DNA of 64,000 nucleotides, taken from assembly GCA_020186115.1 (NCBI GenBank), contig WSYJ01000005.1:365974-429973 (forward strand). The letters are read 5' to 3'. Positions 53,069-63,121 of this stretch are shown here, one piece after another. Source of the DNA: Histomonas meleagridis (lineage: Eukaryota > Parabasalia > Tritrichomonadida > Dientamoebidae). Every line of letters begins with the position of its first letter. Within the stretch, counting starts at the first letter, position 1. A program made the translations under genes and the position numbers. The notes beneath the pieces are model-generated. The model was not told the origin of the DNA. It did not search any database and worked only from the letters and a program-made list of their open reading frames with translations.

Positions 53069-53542
53069 TTAGACTTGACCATTAAAAAATTCCTGAAATC
53101 TTGGGTCATTAACATTAACATTTGGCAACTTAGAAATAGTAGATTTAACAAGCTCTGTATCTTGAAAAAATGTGATGATTTTTTGGGATAAATCATATTC
53201 AGCTTTTGATTGCTCCAAAACTTCCTCTAAAGTTGGAGCATGCTTTTTTGGTTGCGCTCTAAATGATGCAAAATCGGGTCTCTGTTCAAAATTGCTAAGT
53301 ATTAATCTTTCGTATAAGTTATTATTCATTTCATTTCCAATAAAAGCATTTTCTCCTTCGCTTTCTTCTTCACGTTCATCTGTGTCATCAGTTGAATAAC
53401 TATTAGAATAATCGTAGTAAATAAATGGATAAGTGAGACCATTTAATTCATCTTCCTCTTCAGTTGAAACTTCCTCTATACTTTCTGATCCATATTTATC
53501 ATCTGTATCACTCAAGAAATCTTCTTCACTTGAAGTGCTCAT
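53069..53542 (-). CDS. Small acidic Ser/Glu-rich protein, function unknown
   Basis: The protein has 157 residues with a clear ATG and TAA. The N-terminal ~75 residues are very acidic and low in complexity (SSEEDFLSDTDDK, EEESEGEN) with scattered Ser and Tyr, probably disordered. The C-terminal part is predicted helical (TLEEVLEQSKAEYDLSQKIITFF) and ends SKLPNVNVNDPRFQEFFNG, which resembles short helical interaction segments. I recognise no family, signal peptide or membrane segment. It lies just upstream of the giant gene in the same orientation, but separate transcription is expected in trichomonads. An intact frame next to a transposon-rich region and non-random composition support a real gene. 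Confidence 0.6.
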   Translation of the reverse strand: MSTSSEEDFLSDTDDKYGSESIEEVSTEEEDELNGLTYPFIYYDYSNSYSTDDTDEREEESEGENAFIGNEMNNNLYERLILSNFEQRPDFASFRAQPKKHAPTLEEVLEQSKAEYDLSQKIITFFQDTELVKSTISKLPNVNVNDPRFQEFFNGQV

Positions 53543-53759
53543 GAGAATAAGTAAAACTAGAGTTCATGGGGTCCGACCAGATATGTGTTGAAAGTATTTT
53601 TGCAGAGAATGAAAATATCTCGATAATATCATAATATATTTTTTACAACTCAATAGAAATATCGTAATTATAGCTTCTCCTTAAGCCCACAAGAAAATTT
53701 TTGGGTTAGCCCAATAGTGATCATATTCTTATTGATTTATATTACCTTTTATCAAGTTT

Positions 53760-54208
53760 TTCTGTCCAATTTGGTTCTTCTTCAATTTTCACTATTGTTT
53801 CTTCGTATGCATTTTCTACTTCTTCAGTAGTAAATTTACTAAGTATGACACTTTGGAATTCATCTTCGAGGGTACCTGCAACTTCTAAATATTCTTTTGT
53901 TGGCATATCTATGATATCACTAAAATGACTGTTGATGAATTCACCATTGAGCTTTGAAAATAATGCACATTTTATTTTCGAAACTCCTTATTAAATTATT
54001 GATTGTTGTGATGCTTATTGATTCACATGCCTCGATAATTGTGTCAATAAGTGCATCTAGATCTGGGGGATTTACTTCTTCAACTTTTTGATTCAAAATC
54101 CCATAAATGTTCGATTACATTTAAATCTGGCGAATTTGATGGCCATTTATCAAGTAAATTAAAATATTTTATAATGAATCCGATAGAAGCTCTATGGGGA
54201 CTTGACAC
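53760..54208 (-). mobile_element. Tc1-like transposase relic (copy 4), interrupted
   Basis: On the minus strand, homology starts abruptly near 54205 at HRASIGFI and continues FNLLDKWPSNSPDLNVIEHLWDF, the segment around the third catalytic acid (Glu in IEHLW is kept). After a frame change come KVEEVNPPDLDALIDTI and INNLIRSF. Everything upstream of HRASIGFI is absent. The break coincides with the edge of a GC-rich CACACA-flanked block, which suggests that block inserted into or rearranged this copy. Confidence 0.75.
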
Positions 54209-54312
54209 ACACAGGGGAATTCCACTTGGTTTCACCCCCCACTTCGCTTCGCTCGGCGTGTGTCATATCGCCATATCGTGGCTCAAGCTTCACTCACTGC
54301 GTTCGCACAGTA
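54200..54312. repeat. GC-rich block with GACACACA/TGTGTC inverted words
   Basis: A ~110-base block far richer in G and C than its surroundings begins with GACACACACA and contains CTTCGCTTCGCTCGGCG and CACTGCGTTCGCAC. The word GACACAC near 54205 is answered by GTGTGTC near 54260 in inverse orientation. A second block of similar flavour lies at 63913-63980. It interrupts the Tc1-like relic. Its nature is unknown. Confidence 0.55.
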
Positions 54313-54976
54313 AAATAAAAAAGTTAATCTTTTTTAAATATTATATCCTAACATAATGATGTAGTATATATATGATTAAATGAATATTGTAGAAATACGA
54401 AGAAATTGATGAAAATTATAATATGTCCGGCATGTCCACGATGTCCACGGTCGTCCTAGGGCATACAACTTCTAATAAAACTTACCCGCAACACGCATTT
54501 TCGCAACACTTATAAAATTACATAAAAACATCGTGTCTGTAATTTTTCATACCCTTAAGTTCGCAACACGCATAAATTCTAACGTTATAATATTGTATAT
54601 ATTATATTGTTGCGTAGTAAATTATTTTAATAATACCTATTTATAAAGGACGTGGTCGGACAATTTATTGTTGTGAATAATTGTTGAAAAATATATTGTT
54701 GAAAAAATATTATATCCTAACATAATGATTGTATATATGGTGTTTTGCGTAAAAAATATATATAATGATTTTCATATCCCATCTATGACATTAGGACGAT
54801 AATATAATACAGTGCTGGAATTAAAAATTTGACCATTGGAAGCTAAAAATTGTCCACTTTTTAACACGAAAATATTTTCGTCTTTTGAGCATTAATGTCG
54901 TCCGTTGGACACTAAAAATCGTCCACTTTTAACCGTCGGGAATCAAAAAATGTCATATTACTCCAATAAAATTTAA
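54313..54976. repeat. AT-rich stretch with a 25-bp direct repeat and repeated GCAACAC / GTCCAC words
   Basis: A 25-base word (AAATATTATATCCTAACATAATGAT without a gap) is present identically at 54336-54360 and 54705-54729, both followed by GTATATAT-like sequence. Between them, CGCAACAC occurs near 54488, 54506 and 54572. Further right, variants of CTAAAAATTGTCCACTTTT occur near 54845 and 54920, with a weaker third near 54940. No coding frame explains these. Confidence 0.6.
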
Positions 54977-55261
54977 ATGAAAAAATTAATATCCCAAACA
55001 TGTCCTCCAAAATCCGTTGGACCAAATATCGATCCAAAATTCATCTTAATGAAACTAAAGGGATTGCTAATTAGCAATGTACATTATGCATCGACTGGTA
55101 CAGTTTATGTATTGATTAAAGGGTATATTTTACGACCGTCACACATTGAATACTCATTCAAAAAGTGGTATAATTGGCCGAACAGACTCCACAAAATCAT
55201 TTTAGTAAATCATACAAAAAGTCATTTTTTGGGCTGGGCTCTTAACGAAGTAAACCATTGA
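54977..55261 (+). CDS. Short hypothetical ORF, 94 codons
   Basis: This frame has an ATG and a TGA and encodes a basic protein with no recognisable motif (for example GTVYVLIKGYILRPSHIEYSF). It lies in a repeat-rich region without other genes and ends in TGA, unlike every well-supported gene in the window, all of which end in TAA. It may be a fragment of an element or chance. Confidence 0.2.
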   Translation: MKKLISQTCPPKSVGPNIDPKFILMKLKGLLISNVHYASTGTVYVLIKGYILRPSHIEYSFKKWYNWPNRLHKIILVNHTKSHFLGWALNEVNH

Positions 55262-56269
55262 TTTCACTTCGTACAATGCGCAGGTTTTGATCGCCATATA
55301 TTGAAAAAGCTAAAAATAGGGGGTGACTTAAAAATACCCAAAACATACACACTTTCGGACGGTTATTGACTCAATTTTTGACTTTTTGAACTGTTGTATA
55401 ATTATAACAAGAAAAAAATCAAAAATTTTAAAATTAAAAAATTCTTGAAAAAATAAAATTATTTATTTTAAAATAATAATATCAAAAACATAATATATAT
55501 AAGTAGAAAATATTTTATGGCATATAATGAAGAAAAAATAATTTTTGATGTAATTAATGCAGATTAAAAAAAGTAAAAAAATTTTAAAAAATAAATATCA
55601 TAATCAAATTATCCATATGTTAAAACATATGGTGGTATATTATTTTTATTAAAATATTCTATGTATATGATTTTATTTAGAAAATTTTTCTCTTTCATGA
55701 TGCCATTTTTGAATGAGTATTCAAATTACTAGGAATTGTGGGAAAATATCACCTATTCAATTTTTTTTTGGATACTTCCTATTTTTGTCAGGATAATTTT
55801 GATAAAATATGAAATGTCAGATTAGCAAAAAATAATACTTGAATTTTGTAAGCGAATAATGATTTAATTTTAATTTTATATTAATAACTTTTGTTTATTA
55901 AACACACTTTATAAAATGTAATGTATAATATATAATGTAATGTATAATATATAATGTAATGTATAATCGTTCACATTATACATTATTCATTAATTCGATA
56001 CTAAAATGATTAATTTTTTTTCATCGTTTAAATTTTACTTGAACTTTTTAATTATTCCACCCTACCTGGTTTTTTAGATCTTTCCATTTATCTTACTTCT
56101 ATTTCCATGTGTATTCTCAAAATAAAAGGATCTTTCCATTTTCCTCTACAATTCGAAATTCTTCTCATTATGCGTTTTTTGAATTATCCATCTTTCGCAT
56201 TTTTGTATCTTATTAAAAGATCTTCAGGAATTACTGGTTAACAATTTTCTTTAGATTTTTCATTCATCG
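55262..56269. other. AT-rich region with a short tandem repeat, no gene seen
   Basis: No coding frame was recognised. The stretch contains the 19-bp tandem repeat and hairpin at 55917-55985, listed separately. Confidence 0.4.
55917..55985. repeat. 19-bp tandem repeat (2.7 copies) with flanking inverted word
   Basis: The unit TGTAATGTATAATATATAA is repeated exactly at 55917-55935 and 55936-55954, followed by 13 bases of a third copy. ATTATACATTA at 55975-55985 is the exact reverse complement of TAATGTATAAT within the unit, so the array can form a hairpin. Confidence 0.85.
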
Positions 56270-57345
56270 ATAATATCTTTTCTTTATTAAACATTTGCAT
56301 CGTTATTTATATCTCTAAATTCTAATTGATTTTCTTTGATGCCAAAATCAAATGTATTTTCATATTGTAATGCTTGCTGAAAAATTTGATATTTTTTCTT
56401 TATATTATTCAAATTTGAAATGAATGCTATATTTTGATTATTGAAATGGTCCTTCCTCATATTTACTTCCAATATTGTTTTCTTTTTGATGATTAAGATA
56501 CCTGTTTTTTAATGAATTTTCTGATGTTTGTAAATAAATGAAAAATTCATGTAGTGATAGTTTTGATGTATTAATGTAATTATATAATTTTTTATTAAAA
56601 CTCTCATTTGCATTATTTATAACTCTTCCTTTTAATGGTTTACCAGTACAGTTCCAATAGTTTATATAGAATGTTTTTGTATAAGTTTCACAAAAATAGA
56701 AAAATAAAATTGTTCAAACTTTCATTAATACCATTAAGTCGAGGAAGAAAATTCATAAATTGTGATGCAGAATTAATATCTATAAGTGGATGTAATTAAT
56801 AATTTTAAGTAAACCAATTCCTATTTCATTTTGTTCTTATTTTAATGTAACTTTATATTTTCTTAATGTTTGCGTGAAATGAAAATAACACAATCGTAAA
56901 TAATAATTATTTTGTATTGAATTGTTAATAATTGCATTTATTAATGCTTGTTCAAAATCACATATAAATTTCACATTTTCAATAAAATTATAATCAAATT
57001 GTTGTAAACAATTTAAATAGAAAGTAAATGATAAATTATACGTACTTTCTTTTTTATCCGGGAGTATCAGATAAAATAATGAAAGACTCATATATATTGT
57101 TCTTCCAATAAAAATAATTAATTGATAAGTATTTTCTAAAGAAACTTTGAATGTGCCATCTATTTAAATAATACTTGATTCAGGTACTCTTTGTAACATA
57201 AAATCTGATGCAAAACCTTAAATTGTTTGATTATTTTCAATTGAAATTTCAAATTATAAAAACCTATCCCCGTCTATCGTCTTCCGAAAATCTGATCGTT
57301 CACGATATTGACGATTAAGTTCATATACAAAATTTTGAACTCATT
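56270..57345 (-). mobile_element. Mutator-like (MULE) transposase relic
   Basis: On the minus strand, from about 57240, the sequence reads RVPESSII, a stop, IDGTFKVSLENTYQL (first catalytic Asp), LPDKKESTYNLSFTFYL, VKFICDFEQALINAI (second catalytic Asp), then LRLCYFHFTQTLRK (the C-x-x-H motif). After stops come YWNCTGKPLKGRVINNANESFNKKL and LHEFFIYLQTSENSLKNRYL. This is the canonical DDE_MULE arrangement. Three or more stops and frame changes make it dead. No terminal repeats were located. Confidence 0.85.
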
Positions 57346-57652
57346 TGTAATAAAAATGAGATATCTTAATAAAATCATTACTCCACTTTATTTTAAAATT
57401 CATGCTTTATAATTATATTCATCTTTTATCTCCTAATACTCAATATATTTTTTATTCTTCTAAATGATAATATGTTATATTAGTTCAAAATAATAAAGTG
57501 TGTATTAAATTAATTTAACTTTTAAATATTTTAATTTATCGATTATAAATTTTATATTGTGAACTTTACAACATTCGATTTGAATCATCATATTTTCTGT
57601 ATTTCGTTTACCCTTTATTTTATTAATATTCAATTAAATTTTTGATGATATA

Positions 57653-58938
57653 GGGGGGACGGAAATGTTTTATCCTAAATATGATCCTTTTATTTTTTTT
57701 TAATAAAAATCGTATATATAAAAATACAAAAGAGCGTAATAATAATGACAAAATTTCTGAGATCAGAAATATTTTATATATCAAGAAAATGTCAAAAATA
57801 AACTTTCATATTGTCATTCTTTTCAGACATTTTTCATTTTTATGGAAGTCGAACAAAGAGCAGTCATATGTTTCCTGAAAAGAAAAGGCTTTAAACTCAG
57901 CCAAATTAAACAAGAGTTAGATGATTTTTATCACCAAGATGCACTCGATATTAATACCATAAAATATTGGGTGCATCAATTTAAATTAGGGAGATCTGAA
58001 ATAACAAACATTCAAAGTTCAGGAAGACCAGTACTTGATTTCATTGATTCAAAAATTTAGGCTGCACTCGAAATGGAACCATTTCATTCGACATATACAT
58101 TAAGTGAAGCCTTATCTATACCACGATCCACCATAAATGATCACCTCAATAAATTAGGCTTCCATTATTATAATTTATAAGTGGTTTCATATGAACTGAC
58201 ATGTGAAATGAAAGAAGAACGAGTGTGAAAAGCAACTGAGCTTCTTGATATCTTAGAAGTTAGTAAGAGAAAAGGTTTCCATAGAATCATAACTGGGGAT
58301 GAATCATGGTTTTTCTTATCATATGATCACAAGCATATGTGGTCACAATCAGGAGATAATTTACATGATATTATCGATACGAAAATTGACACGATAAAAT
58401 ATATGGTAACTATCTTTTGGAATATTGATCAATTCTTTATAGTTGATATTATGAAAGATGGTGAAGAATTTAACTCAGAGTATTGAATTGATAATATAAT
58501 TAAACCCTTGAAGCAAATTGTATACCCACAAAGAAAAAAGCTTAATGATTTCCCATATGTTTCACATTTCGATAATGCATCTTTCCATACCTCTAATGCT
58601 TCAACTAAATTTTTGGTTGATAATGGTTTTAAAATAGCTCCACAGCCACCATATTCATCAGATCTTGCTCCTTCAGATTTCTTTTTATTCGGTTTTTTAA
58701 AAAATCGACTAGAAGGAGAAAAATTCGATGATTTTCAACAATTGCACGATAAAATAACTGAAATTTCGTGTGAAATTTCAAAGAATACTTTAGCAAAAGT
58801 TTTTGAAGAATGGGTTAAAAGATGTCAATGGGTGATAAAGAACAAAGGTGACTACTATCATAAGTAAACCTAAAAAAAATAATTAAAATTTTTTATTTCG
58901 ATTCTATTATATTTAGGATAAAACATTTCCGTCCCCCC
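57653..58938 (+). mobile_element. Mariner element with perfect 30-bp terminal inverted repeats (copy 4)
   Basis: The element is 1286 bases long. Its first 30 bases (57653-57682, starting GGGGGGACGG) are the exact reverse complement of its last 30 (58909-58938). TA dinucleotides flank both ends (57651-57652 and 58939-58940), the mariner target-site duplication. It contains one transposase frame, 57842-58867. Size and structure fit trichomonad mariner elements. Confidence 0.95.
57842..58867 (+). pseudogene. Mariner transposase with four in-frame stops
   Basis: A single frame of 341 codons with no frameshift reads as a full mariner transposase: paired HTH (VEQRAVICFLKRKGFKLS, KYWVHQFKLGR), linker HELT-like SYELTCEM, first Asp in ITGDESWFF, second in HFDNASFHTS, third in SSDLAPSDFFLFG. 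The gap between the second and third is 34 residues, the mariner DD34D triad. Stops occur at 58058-58060 (TAG), near 58179 (TAA), near 58227 (TGA) and near 58485 (TGA). All catalytic Asp codons are intact. The copy cannot make transposase itself but keeps perfect ends, so it could be moved in trans. Confidence 0.9.
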
Positions 58939-58940
58939 TA

Positions 58941-59289
58941 TATATTATCAATGACATGTTGGTAATTATATTTTTATATGTTTATAATAATAATAATACA
59001 GTATAAAATGATATTTATATCAAAGAACATTTTTACCGTCAATTTTCCAAATAAAATTGGTATTGAGTGACTGTTAGGCATTTTACTAAATAAATAAACA
59101 TATAAAAAATTATTTCATACTTCAAATAGGATTATGACTGATAAGCCATTATAATATTAATAAAATTCTTCTTCATGACTTTCTTCGATATCGAATTTCT
59201 ATGAATTCGTTTAAATATTATACCATTTCATTTGTCATGAACGACCGTTAACTCATATAATAATATAATTATATATAGATATTATTTTT
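58941..59289. other. AT-rich spacer
   Basis: No coding motif or repeat was recognised between the mariner element and the decayed minus-strand frame. Confidence 0.4.
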
Positions 59290-59906
59290 TTTTTTAATTT
59301 GAGCATTATAATCAAATTGACAATATCTCGGATTGTTTAATTTCACCCATGTTGCATCTTTATTTGCTATCCCTGAATCGCTTATTTTCCATGAGTCATT
59401 CAACAAAACTTTTTCACCAACTTTAATGAATTAGTAAATAATGACCATTCTGGATCTGGTGGTCTTCCTATGATTGTTTTAGGAATTTCTCCCCCAGCAA
59501 TATATAAAGTTGCTAATCATGATGGGGATGAATTTTGAACCAAAAATGGCATTTGAGCAAATTCATGCAACTTTAATTGATATTTTGATGCTCCATTAGG
59601 ATTCATTATTACTTCTGACTGATGTATGATATCAATGTTTTTATTAATAATCCAAAAATAATGTTAATTTGATTCTTGATATTCACATGATGTATAAATT
59701 AAGAATACTACATTTCGGGTAATCTCTTCTCGTGTTTTTATAAGTTCATTATTAAGATAATTAATCGATTCAATGGCATCCACCCGATTGTTATCACATA
59801 TAATCCAATGATTTAAAACGTTTCTGATTGTTTTCCAATGCCCACTTTCAGCAGAGTTTCCACATGTGGTAGCAAATACTACACAACTTATAATGAAAAC
59901 ATCCAT
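59290..59906 (-). pseudogene. Decayed gene, family not recognised
   Basis: On the minus strand one reading frame stays coding-like for ~600 bases, broken only by stops. It starts MDVFIISCVVFATTCGNSAES and continues WIICDNNRVDAIESINYLNNELI, EITRNVVFLIYTSCEYQESN, stop, YFWIINKNIDIIHQSEVIMNPNGASKYQL, then LATLYIAGGEIPKTIIGRPPDPEW. Five or more stops are present without frameshifts, so it is an old pseudogene of a real protein. Its place among transposons suggests a mobile-element gene, but no catalytic motif is visible and I do not name it. Confidence 0.5.
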
Positions 59907-60083
59907 CACAATCTTCTACCATATATTTACATGGCCTGTAATTCGAATTAAAAATAAAAATTCATTCAACCGTCCAATTTTTGAATAAAATTTTTCAGTC
60001 GTATAATATTATAAGATTTAGTACTTTCGATTTGATCAATAATTCTTTTAACTAGTATGTTTATTATTACTATGTGATTTAAT

Positions 60084-60323
60084 TTAGTTAATAATTTCTT
60101 CTACAACAAGAATCGCTTGGAAATAAGAAATAATAAAACAAGAATGATTTGTATTTGAATAATATATTAAAAAGGCTTGGAACTTAGGATCGTATTTCTT
60201 CTTGTCGAGTTTCTCGAGACCTGAAAGAAATGCTCCAGGTCGTTTTGAGTCATAAATACCGGATTTTTCTCCAGTACTTATAAAAAAATAATATAAATTA
60301 TGTATTTCATTTCGTTTGTCCAT
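60084..60323 (-). CDS. Short hypothetical ORF, 79 codons
   Basis: ATG to TAA is open. The sequence (NLYYFFISTGEKSG, then RPGAFLSGLEKLDKKKYDPKF) shows no known motif. It could be a fragment of the neighbouring decayed genes. Evidence for expression or function is lacking. Confidence 0.25.
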   Translation of the reverse strand: MDKRNEIHNLYYFFISTGEKSGIYDSKRPGAFLSGLEKLDKKKYDPKFQAFLIYYSNTNHSCFIISYFQAILVVEEIIN

Positions 60324-60380
60324 TTCATAGGCCTACAGAGCCTTGTGGTGCCTTTTTTATCTTAAAGGGCGACATTAACA

Positions 60381-60587
60381 ATGGAAATTTTCCGAAGGTT
60401 TTTGGACCACAATCATAATATTGATGTTACTACATATGGGCAGATACGTCTTTTGACAAATGAATATAGGGAAGAAATTATAAATTTCCGAAAGATTGGA
60501 TTATCACCTGGGATGACTCGTCGAAAGCTTAATCTAACTATAAACGCAAGACAATTTTATAATATTTGGAGGATAGTTATATCATAA
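60381..60587 (+). mobile_element. Mutator-like N-terminal fragment
   Basis: The frame begins with an ATG and reads FLDHNHNIDVTTYGQIRLLTNEYREEI, then KIGLSPGMTRRKLNLTINARQFYNI. The HNHN motif followed by R-x-L-T-x-E and a helical I-x-x-x-x-x-x-G-x-S/P block matches the FAR1/WRKY-like zinc and linker segment upstream of the MULE catalytic domain. It ends at TAA after 68 codons and the catalytic domain does not follow. It is probably part of an eroded element on the plus strand. Confidence 0.45.
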
Positions 60588-60921
60588 GAGATAAAAAATG
60601 TTTCCATTGAGAATACACTTAGCGAATTATCATCGAGATGGGTTATTCATTGTCATTATTAAGAAGATATTTTAATAGCTATTGTTTTAATCACGAATAA
60701 AATAGAAGGTGCTTTTGGTAATATAAAAAACATAATGTATCATAAAATATTAAAACTACCTTGTATTTTTCGACATATGGGCTGAAATGCAAAGGGAAAA
60801 TCACTACAAAAAAGTTAGAAAAAATAAGAATATTGCAATAGAAAAATGTGATGTAGACTAATTGGGAACTATAGCAATAGAAAACCTAAATGAAGTATTA
60901 AATCAATTGAAGAGTGTTTGT
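60588..60921. other. Decayed AT-rich sequence
   Basis: This stretch may link the Mutator-like fragment to the next frame. I see short coding-like fragments broken by stops but no motif. Confidence 0.3.
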
Positions 60922-61365
60922 ATGTTATTTGTCGCGAACGATATGACAAAAGTCAATGATATGATAAATAATTGTGATTACTATAATTTTACTGAATATG
61001 AACTCCCTTGTATATGTAAATTGTTACAGAGGCAAAAAACAAGCAAAGATAATATATTAATACATATAAAAGATATACCGCACCGTCTATTAATTTATGA
61101 TTCAACAATGGAATATAAGTTTGAAGATATCCCGAGTAAAATCATAATAAATAAAGTCGTAAACACGCAGTTAAACAATAGATCATTTACAAGTACCATG
61201 TCTCTTTTTGAACCAATTGCCGCAAGGATTGGAAATGATGAAAAGATAATCAATCTAACTGAAAAATTTCTTAATACAGTTCAACAAATTCCCCAACTTG
61301 GTGGTGCAAGAGTTACAGTACCAGCTTTGAATGTAAATATTAATTATATCAAAAAACGGAAATGA
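60922..61365 (+). CDS. Hypothetical ORF, 147 codons, possibly an element fragment
   Basis: The frame is open from 60862 but its first ATG is at 60922. Sequence highlights are YNFTEYELPCICKLLQRQK, IKDIPHRLLIYDSTMEYKFEDIP and FLNTVQQIPQLGGARVTVPAL; it ends KKRK before a TGA. A short frame after the stop reads CVNCKKKK, a possible cysteine tail. No family was recognised. Lack of a good start, a TGA stop and the surroundings make it more likely a remnant of a mobile-element gene than an active gene. Confidence 0.3.
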   Translation: MLFVANDMTKVNDMINNCDYYNFTEYELPCICKLLQRQKTSKDNILIHIKDIPHRLLIYDSTMEYKFEDIPSKIIINKVVNTQLNNRSFTSTMSLFEPIAARIGNDEKIINLTEKFLNTVQQIPQLGGARVTVPALNVNINYIKKRK

Positions 61366-61480
61366 TGCGTCAATTGCAAAAAAAAGAAAAATAATGCCAG
61401 AGATTCAAAAATTTTGTTCACATTGATTAATTGCACTTATATATAATTCGGCTGCTGCATATGATTAAAGAGATATAGTA

Positions 61481-61798
61481 TTGTTCATTATTGATAGATT
61501 AGGATCAGTGAAAAAAATATATGTTGATGAAATCTTCAATGATATATTGAAAGATATACGAAAGTTTGTACTTCAATGTGCAATTGTTGTTGATTTTTGT
61601 TGTGCTCTCAATGAAGTCGAAATCAGTTATTTAGCAAGATCATTACAAAGCAATATAGAAGAATGCAAAAAAATCTGCATCAATTTGATCATAAATAATG
61701 AAATGCGAGCTTTGATATATGAAGAAAAAGAAATTATTCATATGATTTCTGAAATTAAGGTATTAATATACTTGAAGAACATAGAGAAAATGATATAA
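61481..61798 (+). pseudogene. Coding-like fragment without a plausible start codon
   Basis: About 105 codons are open (YVDEIFNDILKDIRKFVLQCAIVV, then YLARSLQSNIEECKKICINLI), but no ATG occurs in the first 75 codons. Composition looks coding. It may continue the previous frame after decay. No family was recognised. Confidence 0.25.
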
Positions 61799-63121
61799 TC
61801 CATTGAATATTATGTCCATCAACATAAAGTCAAACTAAAAATCAAATGAAAGTATGTATTTTTTTTTATTAGAACAAGAAATATGTGTGAATTATTGATA
61901 ATTAAATTTAATGAATTATTCAATTTTATATTAATATTATCGATATCCAAAATAATTTAGATGAGATTAAAATAAATAACAAATAACATAATTTAATAAT
62001 ATATTAATTTGAATCAATATATGAAATAATATATATCAAAAAAATAAATAATTGTGAATAATATGATATAAATCGGAGAAATTCAAAACACTAATTGGAT
62101 GTTCATTATAAACAATGAAGCTTGTACTATAATATATTTTGGAATTGATCATATACAAGAAAATAATCGATAAGAAATTTATCACCGATTTTAGCAGCCG
62201 CAGTGATATGAGAATCATTTATTTTCATCTATTCGCTTTCCAAAGATGATAAAACTGCGTAATCACTGCTGGTGATGCTGATTAATCACAGGTCATTGAG
62301 TTTCTTGAGATTCTTGAATGTTTGTTATTTTGTTCATTGTTTTTATAGAATAGTTTGATTTATTCAGATAATGAAATTAATAATTCCGACAATTACTTCC
62401 TTATTATTTTGTTAATTTATTTTTTTGAATCGATTTGAAACCATTGGAATATGATACATTAATAAGAGCTGTAAAAACAAATTGAATACGAAGACCGTTT
62501 ATTGTTTGTGTTGCTTTATCTCAATGAATAGCTAAAATAATTGAATATGATCCATTAATATAAAATTCTTTATAATAGTTATATCTATATCAGAATTTAT
62601 AACCGGTATTCTAAAAATTTCAATAAAATTCGAATATTCAAAATTAGACAAAAAAATATTTTTACCATCATGATTTTTGTAATCCCTTATTTTATGTATA
62701 TATTTTGTATTATATTGCAATGTATGAATATCATTCCTTTTCGTGAAGAAATTGATATTTTCATAAATTTATTAGCACATTTAAACAAAAAAACTAAATA
62801 CTGAGCTAAAAATTCCTACAATAGTAATAATACTCAAATATAGTAGATACAAGCAATTGCATTTATATGCTTTTTAATTTTTTTTCAATATGCAGTTTTA
62901 GAAATAATTTAACATTAATAAACTACGAATTTATAATTTCAAAAAAGTTCACATGTTCATAAAAATGAATTACCGATACAATTCATTGTGAACTTTATTG
63001 GAGCTTTTTACCAAAAACCGTTTATTTTGAGTATATTTATCATAAACGAAATAAAACTTGCAAATCTTGATATACGCGTTCAAAAAACAAAAACCTGAAA
63101 TTAAAAAAGCAAAACAATGCA
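61799..63121. other. AT-rich region, no gene seen
   Basis: These ~1.3 kb are very AT-rich with homopolymers and simple AT words. Short open frames exist but carry no motif I would defend. Confidence 0.45.

Noticed and set aside
54336-54729. Long terminal repeats of a retrotransposon
   Set aside because: The repeat is only 25 bases, the interval is under 400 bases, and there is no reverse transcriptase, protease or primer-binding site.
57842-58867. TGA or TAG read as sense codons (variant genetic code), since relics read through them cleanly
   Set aside because: The long intact genes contain no internal TGA, TAG or TAA and all end in TAA; stops appear only in decayed transposon and pseudogene sequences.
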